Below, one piece after another: positions 1 through 11,167 of a DNA stretch of 64,000 nt. The stretch is from NCBI GenBank assembly GCA_032622095.1, contig CP136064.1:180144011-180208010 (forward strand). The letters run 5' to 3'. The stretch comes from Siphonodentalium dalli (Eukaryota > Mollusca > Scaphopoda > Gadilida > Siphonodentaliidae). How positions within the stretch are numbered: the stretch's first letter is position 1; each line of letters begins with the position of its first letter. Position numbers and translations under genes: made by a program. The notes under the pieces were generated by a model. The model worked only from the letters and a program-made list of their open reading frames with translations, made no database searches and had not been told where the DNA came from.

Positions 1-6
1 GAACAA

Positions 7-797
7 GTCCATCTGAGGTTTTGCAAATAACATTAGGTGTTAACCGAAACGCTACGAATCATGCCGTCCGCGCAGAATTGGGCAGATTCCCAGTTATACA
101 TGATGCGATTAATCAACAATTTATATATATGGGGGAAAAATCGAACCCTTCAAGTAGGTGATTGGTACATGTTGCATACATCGAATCACTTAGAGACCCT
201 TCTATTTCATTATGCAATGAATTATATGGAAAATACGGCGTCAATATTTCAGACCGCCGGAGATTCCAAGGGATACAAGAGCGCACCTTGGTGGATAAAC
301 TGAAATCTGAACATTTGATGCGATTCTATAATGCAAATCATGCCGAAAAGAAAACGATCAGTGGAAATAAAATACGAACGTATAAATTATTCAAGTCAAA
401 GTATGAAATTGAACCATACATTGTCAATACACGATCTGTCAAAGCGAGAATTCTATTCACAAGATTGACAATCAGTAATCATCGACTGGAAATCGAAAAA
501 GGGAGACACAAACAGCCCCCAAAACCTGTGAGAGAAAGATTGTGTTATGCGTGTAATTCAAAACAAATTGAGTCAGAATATCATTTCATCTTAAAATGTC
601 AGGCCTACGAAAGTATTCATGAAACTTATGTAAAGGACATAATTAATAATTTCTTAGAAATGACAAATTGTGAGAAGTACAGATTTATTATGCAGAATGA
701 ACAAAATGCAACCGTTAATGTTATATGCGACATGATCCGGTCTTTCTTCGCCATTCGAGACAATATACATATATCAAACAAAAGCAAGTATACCTGA
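7..797 (+). pseudogene. LINE ORF2 C-terminal region, broken
   Basis: This is the region downstream of the reverse transcriptase core. Bases 7-27 read VHLRFCK, then a frame change leads to LGVNRNATNHAVRAELGRFP from about base 33. This is the usual LINE block of the form LGV(x)RST(x)N(x)AV(x)GELGRFP. One in-frame TGA at 159-161 interrupts the frame, which then stays open to 797. The later part includes RLTISNHRLEIEKGRH and a Cys/His module (LCYACNSKQIESEYHFILKC), the usual C-terminal zinc-binding motif of these proteins. With at least one frameshift and one stop it cannot give a full protein. The family assignment is by motif pattern only. Confidence 0.75.
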
Positions 798-932
798 GAT
801 TTTATGACAGTAAATTCACGAGAACGTATATGCATATCGTATGTGATTACTCATGTTAAATTATTCTTTTTGTTGATATATTTTGTATTTATTATATGTG
901 GAACTGACAATTGGGTGTATTTTGTTTTAAAA

Positions 933-957
933 CTTATCTTATCTTATCTTATCTTAT
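933..957 (+). repeat. (CTTAT)n LINE tail
   Basis: About five tandem CTTAT pentamers end the LINE 3' UTR. They probably reflect target-primed reverse transcription rather than an independent microsatellite. Confidence 0.8.
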
Positions 958-1160
958 GGATATTTGGGTGACCTTTAAAATAAACATGGCCGCCAGTGGC
1001 CATCGCGGACTTTACTCTTTGCATTACTAAATCCTTCATACGAATCCACCAAACTTCATACGAATCTTCGGGGTGACCTCTAGATGGGAGCCATCAAAGT
1101 TTTCTTACATTCGTTAAAAACAAGGCGCCAGCAGCCAACTTGGATTTCACATTTGATTCC
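958..1160 (+). repeat. Degenerate GGCCGCCAGYGGCCAT-type repeat
   Basis: The block contains a near-palindromic core (ATGGCCGCCAGTGGCCAT), a CACCAAACTTCATA phrase and TAGATGGGAGCCATCAAA. The same phrases recur at 4050-4140 and 29730-31040. It is a dispersed, low-identity tandem repeat with no coding capacity. Confidence 0.6.
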
Positions 1161-3079
1161 ACCGACACACCCTGCAGTCCAAATGAATTGTCTGAAATAA
1201 AAACATTTTCATTTACACAACACAATCCATTCACTAAAACTTCTTTACTTTCTTTATCATTTGGTTGACTGATCAGCGTAAAATTAAATCCTTCCCAAGT
1301 TGAGCTACACTTTCATTGACACTTTCCATGTGCCAAATGGTTGACAACTAGACCACCAGCCGCCCCGAACTACCCATAAACTATTGGTCGGACAAAAGAC
1401 CGGCACATAGCTGAAACAGTGATTCGTTTAGTTACTGAATAGAACAGCCTCACAGGAACCTCAAAGTGAGACAGACGTGACCAATACTATGTGCAAGCAT
1501 TAAACAAGACGAATTTCAAACACATATAGCAAATAATAATACACAAAATAAAAAACTACAAACTACAGTGCAGTAGATAAAACTAATGTAATCAGAAATT
1601 ATAAAGAGGCGTAAGTAATGGGTCAAGCCGGATCAACTTATTCATCCGTCTTAAAATGGTTCAGTAAGACGTACCCGCGCAGGACTTTCATTTGAAGGCT
1701 CGTGCGATACGATCGCCCTATTACAATCAGGACTCCTACGAACCCTTCATGAGATTAACACACCATGGGGAACATGGTGGAACATTAGGGGTCTTATCTT
1801 TCGCGGTGGGGCGGTGAACCTATTTTACCACTTTGATAGAAGTAGTAAGTTTAATGACATTAAACCAAACTTCTTTAAGTGGACATGGCTCACTTAACCC
1901 TCAAATTGTGTGTACGCAATTTGTAATGAGTTATACGAAATGTTGATAAATACACAAAATACGCATCTCTATTCAGGAAAAAAAAACACATTTAAAAAAA
2001 TCTAAATTTACATCGTATTTACTTCTACTCGTTTTGTTTTCTTTTCAACGGTCAGCAAATAAATTATTAAATACTCCTGTATCTTAATTAGTCCATATCA
2101 GTTTTAAACACAAATTAGTTGAGTGAAATGTGAGGGATTTGTCCGCCTCATTGTGGCACCTTGACATTCTTCAAATCAAGTTCTGTTATCTTAAGTTATT
2201 GTAATAACGGGTGCCGATTTACACACTATAATTATTAGAACCAATATTGCTGTTGGCTACGTCAATATAGTTCCCATTGACAGTTATATAGTTGTCTACG
2301 CTCGGCGTCAGTATCTACATAGTACATCACTCACCCTTGGGACTATATTGGCATATTTAGCTATATCCGTTAAACGATATTAAATAAGGTATCTATTCTT
2401 TACTACTATTTGTATAGTGTGTTCCAGACGGCTGTGAGTGAATGTTACGAAATATAATTCGTTCGCTAGTTGGTGAATAAACTACAAATCATCACGCATG
2501 CACAAATCGATATCCGACCGATGTATATAAGCTTGCTCTGATGACACAATGACTAACAGACTCGTCGTTTTCATATTGCCGATTCTTATCATTGATGCAC
2601 CGTCCGATTCTACATTAAAATTATAGCCAAAATGTCCTAAACCGATTTTCCACATAACAGACCAAATCAACATGAAAATTAATTGTAACTAATGATTTAT
2701 TGGATAGCTTACTACAGTTACAAGATCACAGATAATAAAAATGCATAGGTATGAATATAAATACGAAAATAAATATGTTATCTGAGCTGTGCCATGGGCC
2801 GTGATCGTGACACTGATCAGGCTATTAACCACCCAGCAACCAGGTTCCCAACGTCATTGGATATCAGGTCCCTGTGGCTATGTATAGGCAGTGCGAATTT
2901 TGTCATTTGTAAGAGGGATCACAATCAGACAAAGAATACTTTGTGTATCCGACCGTAAGAGCATAATATTTTAGTAAATGAATTAATATCTGGGGTAGAT
3001 AAAAAAAGGCTTATAGTTAGTTCAATTATATATGGGGTTCAGGCAGTTGTAACGAACGTCACTCGCATAGTCCCGTGGC
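1161..3079. other. Non-coding stretch, nothing recognised
   Basis: AT-rich sequence with no open frame resembling a known protein, no tRNA-like fold and no clear terminal repeats. Confidence 0.5.
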
Positions 3080-3087
3080 ACCGCGAA

Positions 3088-3403
3088 CAGGGACGGGGTA
3101 ATGATAATGCGTTGTAACGCATTACTTTTTGTGAAGTAATGCGTAATTCACCTTTTTATAGCATTACATGTAATGCAAAGTAGTGCATCACTTCACCAAA
3201 AAGGCATGTAATTCAATTACAGTTGAATTACATTAACATACTCAACTAGAAGTAATAGAAATGCAATGCTTTACTTTTTATAGTAATGGTAATGCATTAC
3301 ATTTTATTTTGGAAGTAATGGTAAACGTAATGGTAATGCAAAAATATGTCAAGTAATGATAATGGTAAATGCATTATATTGCGAAGTAATGGACCCATCC
3401 CTG
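3088..3403. mobile_element. hAT-type MITE rich in TAATG
   Basis: The terminal inverted repeats are CAGGGACGGG on the left and CCCATCCCTG on the right, one mismatch apart. They are flanked by an 8-bp duplication, ACCGCGAA at 3080-3087 and ACCACGAA at 3404-3411, also with one mismatch. Eight-bp duplications and CAGGG-type ends are characteristic of hAT elements. The 316-bp interior has no ORF and consists almost entirely of TAATGCATTAC-like palindromes. Confidence 0.8.
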
Positions 3404-3715
3404 ACCACGAAGACCCACAAAAAATATTCATAATAATAATACAAGAATAGACAAAAACATACATGTACATTAGACGGATTAGCAGAACTGAGTAGAGACT
3501 TAGGGTGCATTGCTATAGAAATGTACAAAGATCTACACGCAGACTAGTGTAAACGGGTTGATATAGAAATGCACGTATTTCGAATATTGAACACGGACAG
3601 GGACGTGGCAACTTGTTCAACGGTTGGAAATTTTATACCTGACACAACATTAGTTGTAATTTCCAAACCAACAATAGATTGAAAATGATCTTGTAGTTTG
3701 ATTTTCAAACATTTT
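3404..3715. other. Non-coding spacer
   Basis: No gene, repeat end or structured element was recognised. Confidence 0.4.
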
Positions 3716-3960
3716 ATTTGGGGGGGGGGTATTGTTTTCAGACCAATATTTGCATAATTTCCTACTTTTTATCAAAATTTTGGGCTGGAATGGCCATCAG
3801 CCAGGGGGGGGGGGGGGGGGGTCGGAAAAAAATTTCAGGCACGTATGGCATTTTTTCCCTTTCGATCATTTTTTGTAGCCACCCACCCCCACCGCCAAAT
3901 ATTTTTCCGTTTTCGGCAGTTTTTTCCGACCATTTTTTGACACCCACCCCCTTTTAACAC
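3716..3960. repeat. Poly-G/C tract repeat family, copy 1
   Basis: A run of G at 3719-3729 is followed by an 18-base G run near 3804-3821, then by TCGGAAAAAA, GCACGTATG and CACCCACCCCC phrases. The same ordered set appears at 4255-4345, 9225-9370, 39835-39965 and 41160-41365, sometimes reverse-complemented. The small open frames here are compositional artefacts. Confidence 0.65.
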
Positions 3961-4049
3961 TAAAACAGAGATTTGCTGGGGGAAATTCACTGTAAACAGC
4001 TGTATATGAATTTCTGTGCATACTATTTATCATGGATATTAACACGGAC

Positions 4050-4345
4050 ATGTAAATAGGAATGAGTCATTTTGAGGTCATTCGGCCAAAAAAACATGGC
4101 TGCCAGCGGCCATCTTGGATTTCAAAATTTGCAACACGATAACTGCCTGCAGTCAGTTTACCAGTTAGAATTACATTATTTAACTCATTCAAAGTGGTTT
4201 TGATGCCCAACTCATTGCCAAAACACTAAAAAAAACAAGCAGGAATTTTTTTTTTTAGTTGCGGAAAAAATTGCTTGTTGGTGGCTTTGACCACCCACCA
4301 CCCCGGCATACGTGCCGGAAAAAATAATTTCACCCCCCCCCCCCT
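4050..4345. repeat. GGCCGCCAGYGGCCAT repeat and poly-C repeat copy 2
   Basis: 4050-4140 has the ATGGCTGCCAGCGGCCAT core followed by CTTGGATTT. From about 4255 to 4345 there is a CACCCACCACC / GGAAAAAA / poly-C block matching the poly-G/C family. Both are dispersed repeats. Confidence 0.55.
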
Positions 4346-4754
4346 GCATCAGCTGGAAATTTTCCAACCTTATCATAGGGGCGGGTGTCATGTTGGAAAT
4401 GTCCAACACTTGGAAAGATTGTGTCCTGGTCCCTCCCCGTGGCCAGTCATCATCATCATATTTATTGTCTAACAGCTATATATCAAAACTGCATGTAATT
4501 TAAGAAAACAATATTGTCCTACATTGGTCAACATTGTCATTGGAATTGTCATCAGTTGGAAATTTTACTACATTTGGTCAAATAAATGGTGTTGTAGGGT
4601 AACTGCATGATTTTCATTCTTTCTTCGAACCATTATCAAGTGGTATAAGGATACACTTTAAATACATGCGGCACATACCAAATCGCTGTTATCTGCTGAT
4701 AGTTGATACATTTTTTTATTATATACTTGCCCATGAATTATAAGGTTTTAGCAG

Positions 4755-4803
4755 TGAGATATAAGTGATATCCCACAAGTGAGATATAAGTGATATCCCA
4801 CTG
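4755..4803. repeat. Short tandem palindromic repeat
   Basis: The phrase GTGAGATATAAGTGATATCC is present twice in tandem. Each copy has an internal GATATC palindrome. Confidence 0.7.
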
Positions 4804-4872
4804 GTGAAATTTCTGATGTATTGACATTCATTGGGGGCCATAGGCAAGTAATTAAAGTATATAATAAACAGA

Positions 4873-5025
4873 ATATCCACACTTTTTCAGTAGATATGGG
4901 TTAAATCTCATTCGTGATGACAAAACATTTGAATTTCCACTCGTGGCTAAAGCCACTCGTGGAAATTCAATGTGTTTTCATCACTCATGAGATATAACCC
5001 ATATCCACTGAAAAAGTGTGGATAT
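4873..5025. mobile_element. Foldback/hairpin element
   Basis: Two arms of about 75 bases are nearly perfect reverse complements meeting at about 4949. The outer end is ATATCCACACTTTTTCAG at 4873 and its complement ends at 5025. The centre is CACTCGTGGCTAAAGCCACTCGTG. No ORF is present and the target duplication is unclear. It is probably a MITE; a long single-hairpin small-RNA precursor cannot be excluded. Confidence 0.7.
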
Positions 5026-6129
5026 CCTCTATATATCTGGCCTAAACTGACACGACTCGCAGTGAATTGTCAATTACCAGAGTACTGATCAGCGAGCGTT
5101 CAATATTAGTAATCATGTTGTGATCACAGTAATGCGCGACACGTGACTTCATACAGATCTGTATACATTTCTACAGCAGTGTAAACGAGGCCTTAGCTGT
5201 CGTTTTGGCCTCAGCTGTGAGGTCTATATCAAATATAATGAAGATATTCAAAGTATTGGTATGATAACGAACACTTTGAATTAACTACTGGTGTTACTGT
5301 TCTGATGAACTTCACACACTTATTCGTCATCTTATTGTTTCTAAACATGAATGTCGTCTAGAATGCATTTTTCATTAGTATAGATTTGGCCGTCTTTTCA
5401 AATCATTCGCTTGATACATCCTAACCTAAAATTATTTTATTCATAGTCCAATATGAACTCCGTAGCAGGCAATTTCTTTTCAAGATACACTTTCTCGTTA
5501 ATTATTCCGAGTCATTCAGAAAAATCAAATGTTTAAGTGCTTAACTGCCAGCATAAGTGTCAGGGATTTCACGGTTGACTGATCAGGCTATCGTGAATAG
5601 CGCCCATCAAGTCCATGAGGACTCATTGAACTCAATAACTATAATCGAATAATAGTGCACCATAACACGGAAGTAGGGCATCAATAATAGACGTGACAAG
5701 TTTCCGATTAGCAGCGGTTTCACTTGGTATCCCGTTTGAGTCCCAATCGCTTTAGCAGCAGGGTATACATGCATCATTTATTCTAGCCTTAATCGGACGC
5801 ACCTCGCGGGAAAAGGATTAGAGACTGCGATCGTTAGATCACAATGTGCACTCAATTTCTCATAGGGAAGTATCGTGGGAATTGAGAAATATACGTAACC
5901 ATGACTACAAGACGGCAGGTGGCATTTCATTGCAATTACGAAGACCTGCCTTCTGGGGTTTCCGCAGGTCTCAATTTTGGCCCATGTACATATACATCGC
6001 TGTTTGGTCATTAGCCACCATTTATGTTGTAGAATGGATGGACTTCACTGGCTGAACCAATCTCTACCAGCGGTGTCACTTACCGATAACAGCTCTATCA
6101 AAACACCACTTAAATTGTCATATCTGTTG
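5026..6129. other. Non-coding stretch, nothing recognised
   Basis: No motif-bearing reading frame, RNA gene or terminal repeat was found. Small open frames near 5800-6050 on both strands show no recognisable protein pattern. Confidence 0.4.
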
Positions 6130-6481
6130 TTAAAGGGGTACTGTACACTAAATCCGGCCATTTAATGGGCCATCTCCTTTTATACTCAACAGACTACATG
6201 CAACAAATGAATGAATTTGAACCATGGTTAGTGCAAAAATACACTCGTGCTCTTTGAACCATGCAAATAACATGGTAATTATAATGAAAATGAATAAATG
6301 GCTGGAGTAATAAATTCATTTGCATTATAATTACCATGTTGTTTGCATCGTACATAGAGCACATGAGTGCATTTTGTACTAATCCATGGCTCAAATTCAT
6401 TCAGTTGTTGCATATATTCTGTTGAGTATAAAAGTAGATGGTCCCATAAATGGCCGGATACAGTGTACAGTACCCCTTTAA
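6130..6481. mobile_element. TTAA-flanked foldback MITE
   Basis: The left end reads AAAGGGGTACTGTACACT after TTAA at 6130-6133. The right end is its near-complement before TTAA at 6478-6481. The arms remain complementary through most of the 350-bp length (for example ATGGTAATTATAATG against CATTATAATTACCAT near the centre). TTAA duplication is the hallmark of piggyBac-type and some other cut-and-paste elements. There is no coding capacity. Confidence 0.8.
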
Positions 6482-7769
6482 ACTAATATAATAATATTAC
6501 CGGGTAAATGCGCCAATTATGGAACTTATATCATATAAAGCAATGCGGTACATCAGTTGTCTCTGTGGAACATGTCATCCACATGCAAATTCAATAAAAT
6601 ATATATTACTACGGTATACGTAGACAAAATAGTCCCTCGCAAATCTGACAATTATTTGGGAAACTCATTATTTATGGACCGATTTGACCACGATTCTGGT
6701 ATTATATCAGACTGTGTTGTCGGCGACAAAATTATTATTCAACATGTATTTTGAACTATTTTCTCCCATTTACAAGAATCTGATAAATTTTGGTATTTGG
6801 GCAGCGTCAATAACATGACACGGGTTAGCAACGCTATGAAGGCTCGTGTCTGAACTAGGACGAAGACATCTGTGAAGGGACCGATGCACTTGGAGCGGGT
6901 GAATGTGCAAAAATATGTCTGTAAAGACAGCACCACAAAGCAGAACATGGAGAAATAGATAAACCGTTGTTATATTGTTATATAAACAAAACGATTACTC
7001 TGATTTGTCAACATACATCGCTAAATGGGTAGTAAGTTCAAATAGTTTACTCTGAATATGATGTTGCGAATATTTCTCAATGGTTTGGCATTTTCTAATG
7101 ATTACCGTCAAGTTTTGATTAAACTTTGGTATATCATTGGACTAATTGAACACACTACGAGTGCCTTGTGTACCATTAAGTTTTACAATGGCGTTGATAT
7201 TTTTCTAGAGGACTGCGTACAAACGTGTTATGGTTTACAATTTTCAGTATAAAGTACAGGTCCTGAATTTTTCTTCGCGTAACTGTTTATGCAAACACTA
7301 TCAAGAATAGCAGGAATATGTAATAGTGCATCAGCCTTTAGTTATTGTGTTTTCGTAATTAAAGGGACATATTGCACTCGCAGATGGTAAATATGAAACG
7401 TGTGTACAACCACCACTATTAGAAGAACATGGAAAATAGATTTTGTTCTTATTGTTATCATTGATAACTCTCATGTGAAGAGATGGTGAAACCTTTAGAT
7501 GTAAACATTACTGCAGCGACAATCACATTATCAACAATTGAGAAAATTCTGATCAAATCATGAATGTCTACATTCAGATGGTCAGATCAATGACAAATAT
7601 TTCAGACAACAGATTTCAACACAGAACCATATTACAAATAATGACATTTTGACACGAAACTACAACATTCAATCTACCCTACAAATGGTTACATTGTGTT
7701 ACTCTGTTATACGTATTTAACCTATCTGGGTGTATAGATGAGAGGTATATATATGTATGTCTGTCTGTG
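6482..7769. other. Non-coding stretch with weak TTAAAGGGAC similarity
   Basis: Mostly unassigned. 6840-6960, 7360-7450 and 38040-38190 share a loose order of phrases (GGGAC, ATGCA-TTG, GAACATGGA(G)AAATAGAT), suggesting an old dispersed repeat. Confidence 0.35.
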
Positions 7770-8742
7770 CTCTATATAACTTCACGGGGGACAATCTAGA
7801 TGACACAAAAGGGGTCTAACAACGTTGTGGAACAAACTCCCGGACGTTCTGAGGCTTACGGATGATCGTTTAGAATTCCGTAAACTTTTAAAGACACATC
7901 TTTTTAAAATAGCTTATGGACTCAACTGAAATTTTTAACTGACTTTATCTGGAGTTTCTCTTCGAATGACTTTTTTAACCATTAATTTATATCTGTGATT
8001 TTTTAGGATTTGCCATCTCTTGGACTTATTTTATCCGCGTGTTTTCTCTTTTATCCTATAGTATGATGATCTTTTATTGTATATATATTTTATCACATAT
8101 TTTATGTACCAGCGCCTATGAACACAACTCTGTAGTGAAATAGGTGCTCTACAAATGTTAATAATAATAATAATAACATGGGTAACTTTTTCCGAGGAAG
8201 AAGATAATGGTGCGGGTTAGAATTTTCTAATTTTGTCGCCGATTTCTACCAAACTTATACATAATTATCTCCATGGCATGAGGAATATAATGGTGTGGTT
8301 TAAATATGTCAAACATGGCACAGTTCCAATCAGGATGCATGGAATGGGATAAAAACAATTTAGTGCTGTTTTCCACTAAATTGCTACACATTATTCCCCA
8401 CAATACAAGGAAACTAATGGTGTGATTTAAATACGCCGAATATTGGTGTCGTTTGGATGGGGCACTAAATTTCATAAGAATTTGTTTAGTTGCCGATTAC
8501 CACCAAACTTAGACATTATCATCTCCGTGATACCGGGAGTCTAAGTGTGTGGCTTAACTCAAAAGTGGCATCATTCGAGTCAGGTGTGGATTGAAAGGGG
8601 GGGGGTATCTAACTGTGTGATTTACAAACGCCAAATTGGTGCCGTTTGAGTGAGATTGGGGGGGGGGGGCAGCAAATTTGATAAGAATTTGTTCAGTCGA
8701 TGATTACAACCAAACTTATAAATAATAATTTCTTTGATACCA
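7770..8742 (+). repeat. GCCGATTTCCACC tandem repeat field, left part
   Basis: Degenerate units of roughly 170-180 bp contain GCCGATTTCTACCAAACTT, ATACATAATTATCTCC, GATACCGGGAGTCTAA and TGGTGCCGTTTGAGTG phrases. The field resumes in the same orientation at 18191. It is the target into which the LINE at 7819 and the large transposon at 8743 inserted. Confidence 0.7.
7819..8178 (+). mobile_element. 5'-truncated LINE 3' end with (TAA)n tail
   Basis: Bases 7825-7929 encode LWNKLPDVLRLTDD followed by FRKLLKTHLFKIAYGLN and a stop. This is the usual C-terminal end of CR1/Rex-like LINE proteins (WN-LP, then KxLLKTHLF). About 235 bases of 3' UTR follow, including the familiar GTGCTCTACAAATGTTAATAA end and a (TAA)n tail to 8178. 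The uninterrupted target at 18690-18715 reads GGTCTAACATGGGTAAC. Here the LINE sits exactly inside that phrase, with a probable AACA duplication. It is severely truncated and inactive. Confidence 0.8.
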
Positions 8743-8800
8743 GGGGTGCTATTCACCAAGCGAGACTATTTTATAAACCAGGTAGTTTATATGGTAGCGG
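8743..8800 (+). repeat. Left terminal inverted repeat of the large transposon
   Basis: GGTGCTATTCACC is followed by a TATTTTATAAACCAGGTAGTTT block that matches the reverse complement of 18140-18190. Confidence 0.7.
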
Positions 8801-9224
8801 CTGAACGCAAAGGTATCTTTGCTTTAGCGCAAACGACGCACGCTGTCGATGGTGTGATTGATCCAATCTATCAGATTTGTCACCTGTCAATTGACGCCGT
8901 CTTACGACTAATTCATGAGCACTCACCGGCCACAATCGGCATGTATAGCGGTATAATTTTTGGGTATAATTGTGTGGAGACTCATGATGAGTTTCAATGA
9001 TATTAATGAGGTTTTCTAATTATCACAGTGTGAAAATGAAGAGCCAAGAAGATGACGTCTCAGAAGAATTTTGTTTGTGTTTTGGTTCTGTTTGGATATT
9101 TCCCTGCTATTTCCAAAGAAATTTATTTCCATGCATCATTTTTCCGGCGCTGGTGAATGGTGCCGGTTTCTTTGTTCTTTAATATTTTGATTCTTCTCTC
9201 CACAATGCCCAAACAAGTGTTACG

Positions 9225-9370
9225 CTCGTCGGCAGTGGGGGGGGGGGGGTGTCTGGAAAACATTTGCACATTTTGGGCCCAAAAAGTATTTTTCCGACCC
9301 CGAGGGACCGACCACCCCATTTGTGCAAATTTGTTCCTCCAAATGTTAGGGACCCACCCCCTTTCTCATT
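9225..9370. repeat. Poly-G/C tract repeat family, copy 3
   Basis: A run of 12-13 G at 9238-9250 is followed by TTTTTCCGACCCC and CCCACCCCC phrases shared with the copies at 3.7, 39.8 and 41.2 kb. It lies in the inserted part of the left arm. Confidence 0.6.
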
Positions 9371-9814
9371 TTGTTATCAAAATTTCAGAGTTTTTTAGCC
9401 GTTCTTCAATAACTGTGTTAACTGCCTTTCAATCCCATTCCACTATCCTTTTTTGGTGCAAAGTGTGTAAAATTAAGACTCAAGCAATAATATCCTTAAT
9501 CGGTAAAGCACAGGTCAGAAAAACGAAAAATAAACTGTATTTCCAGGTGTTTCCTGGTGTTTCCAGTATCTAACAACAATAATAAAGCATTGTGTCGGTA
9601 CACTGTATGTCACAAATTGCCCTAGACCGCATTATAGCCTTAATATATCGAGCGTGTTTAGTCTGACAGAGAACACTGGCCAGTGTAAATAGTGGTAAAC
9701 AGGTCAGGGGTTCTACAATTATTTGTGCATGATCAAAGAACTCGTTAGTCTTATCCACTGGGGTGGGTGAGGAGGGGAATTGTTTTGGTTAGGTATACAC
9801 ATAGATATATGGTT

Positions 9815-10260
9815 ATTATACCCCCGATATTATTCGGCGGGTATATAGTTGACGTCTCGAGCCGTCCGTGCGTCCGTCCGTACAAACATTTTGCATCATA
9901 ACTCAAGAGTCGGTTGTCATATTTTGATGCTCTATATATGACATGTGACGGACCAGAAATGGGGAACGAATATGCATAATATCACGGATTGTGAGTACCA
10001 ATGCCTACCAGAGTTATCCATGGGCCCTGTTTATGAAATTCAATCCGTACAAAGTTTTTGCCATATAAGTTGAAGTGTCGGTTGTCGAATTTTGAAGTGG
10101 TTTGGTATGGTGATAGACCTGAATCATACGGGAAGGATGTATGCAGATATTACTGCATATCACAGGTTTTGCCTGTCGATGCATACCAGAGCTACCAACT
10201 TGGTTCCATCCGTAAACACATTTTGTATTATTATAACTCAACCATTTGTATGTATATTTG
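9815..10260 (+). repeat. CCGTCCGTCCG intergenic repeat, about 2.5 units
   Basis: It starts with CCCCGATATTATTCGGCGGG (a palindrome) and CCGTCCGTGCGTCCGTCCGT. Two and a half units of roughly 150-180 bp follow, each with CATAACTCAAGAGTCGGTTG, GGTATGGTGATAGACCT-like and TACCAGAGTTATCC phrases. This layout is widespread between genes in bivalves and other invertebrates. The open frames across it are not genes. Confidence 0.6.
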
Positions 10261-10964
10261 TGCACTAGAGTCTGCAGTATAGTCTCAGTCAGAATATTAT
10301 TCTTGATTTTAGTTTGAACTTTGAAGACATTGAAGAATGTCATTTCTCAAAGCATCTGAATGCATCACATTATTTCAGTTCATCTATTTGTAAGCGATAG
10401 CAGTATAAAATTAATATTGTAGTTTAGTCTTGTTGAGCAGTATTTAAGCTTCAAGATGAAGTTCGTAAATTCAAGGAGAATAGCGTCACCTTCAGTTGGG
10501 ATTGTCTGAACAATAAACAGTAACGGCCATTCATCATAACCAATTCAGTTTTATTTGGATAAATGCTGCAAATTAACATTACTTGCAATCATTAAACAGA
10601 TGAGAAATAACCAGAAGGAATGAATTTGATTGCATGCCAGAACAAGACAGTATTTCAGACATTAGAAATTTATGAGATACCCTTTTCAATTTCATGTTAT
10701 GCAACAATCGGGTCAATGATTTTTTTTAATTTTTTTTTTTTTATAATAAATTACGGTTTTCCACTGAGAAGTGGGACGGGATCCTGTGAAATCCAGAATG
10801 TTGCTAAATCTGAGGCTAAATAGTCACTATAGCTGTCTATATAGCCATATGCCAACAAAATGATACTAACATGCTTACAAACAACATTACATGGTCAGTA
10901 CTTGTAAATTGTTTGAAAAAAAAACCATTTTGGAAAACAATTACGAGCACGATTGTTTCGGCCT

Positions 10965-11045
10965 CTGGACCACCCACCCACCGGCCCTATATACGGATTT
11001 TTTTGGTAGACCCCCTCATGTCGTCGGTGGTATATTTTGCCCCAC
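10965..11045. repeat. CACCCACC-rich repeat fragment
   Basis: Related by phrase (CCACCCACCC, GGATTTTTTT, GACCCCC) to the poly-G/C family, without the long homopolymer. Confidence 0.35.
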
Positions 11046-11167
11046 GTCCTTTTCATCGGTTGCTCATTGTTGAAATGTGTACAAACGTGTACTGTTACAC
11101 GCATCATGTGTATGTGACCGGTGGTCAATCTATGATTGACGCCAATCACCTTGATTGGATAATCCTA

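Larger units (their letters stand above)
1..957 (+). mobile_element. 3' end of a decayed LINE (non-LTR retrotransposon)
   Basis: The segment carries the C-terminal coding part of a LINE reverse transcriptase protein, then about 135 bases of AT-rich 3' UTR, then a short (CTTAT)n tail at 933-957. A simple-repeat 3' tail is typical of several LINE clades. The element enters from beyond the left window edge, so its 5' end and target duplication cannot be assessed. Clade is uncertain; the post-RT region looks like families common in molluscs and other marine invertebrates. Confidence 0.75.

Noticed and set aside
8743-8990. 88-codon plus-strand frame in the left end of the large transposon
   Set aside because: No motif, and it crosses the terminal repeat.
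9157-9573. 138-codon plus-strand frame
   Set aside because: It runs through a poly-G tract repeat with no protein family pattern.
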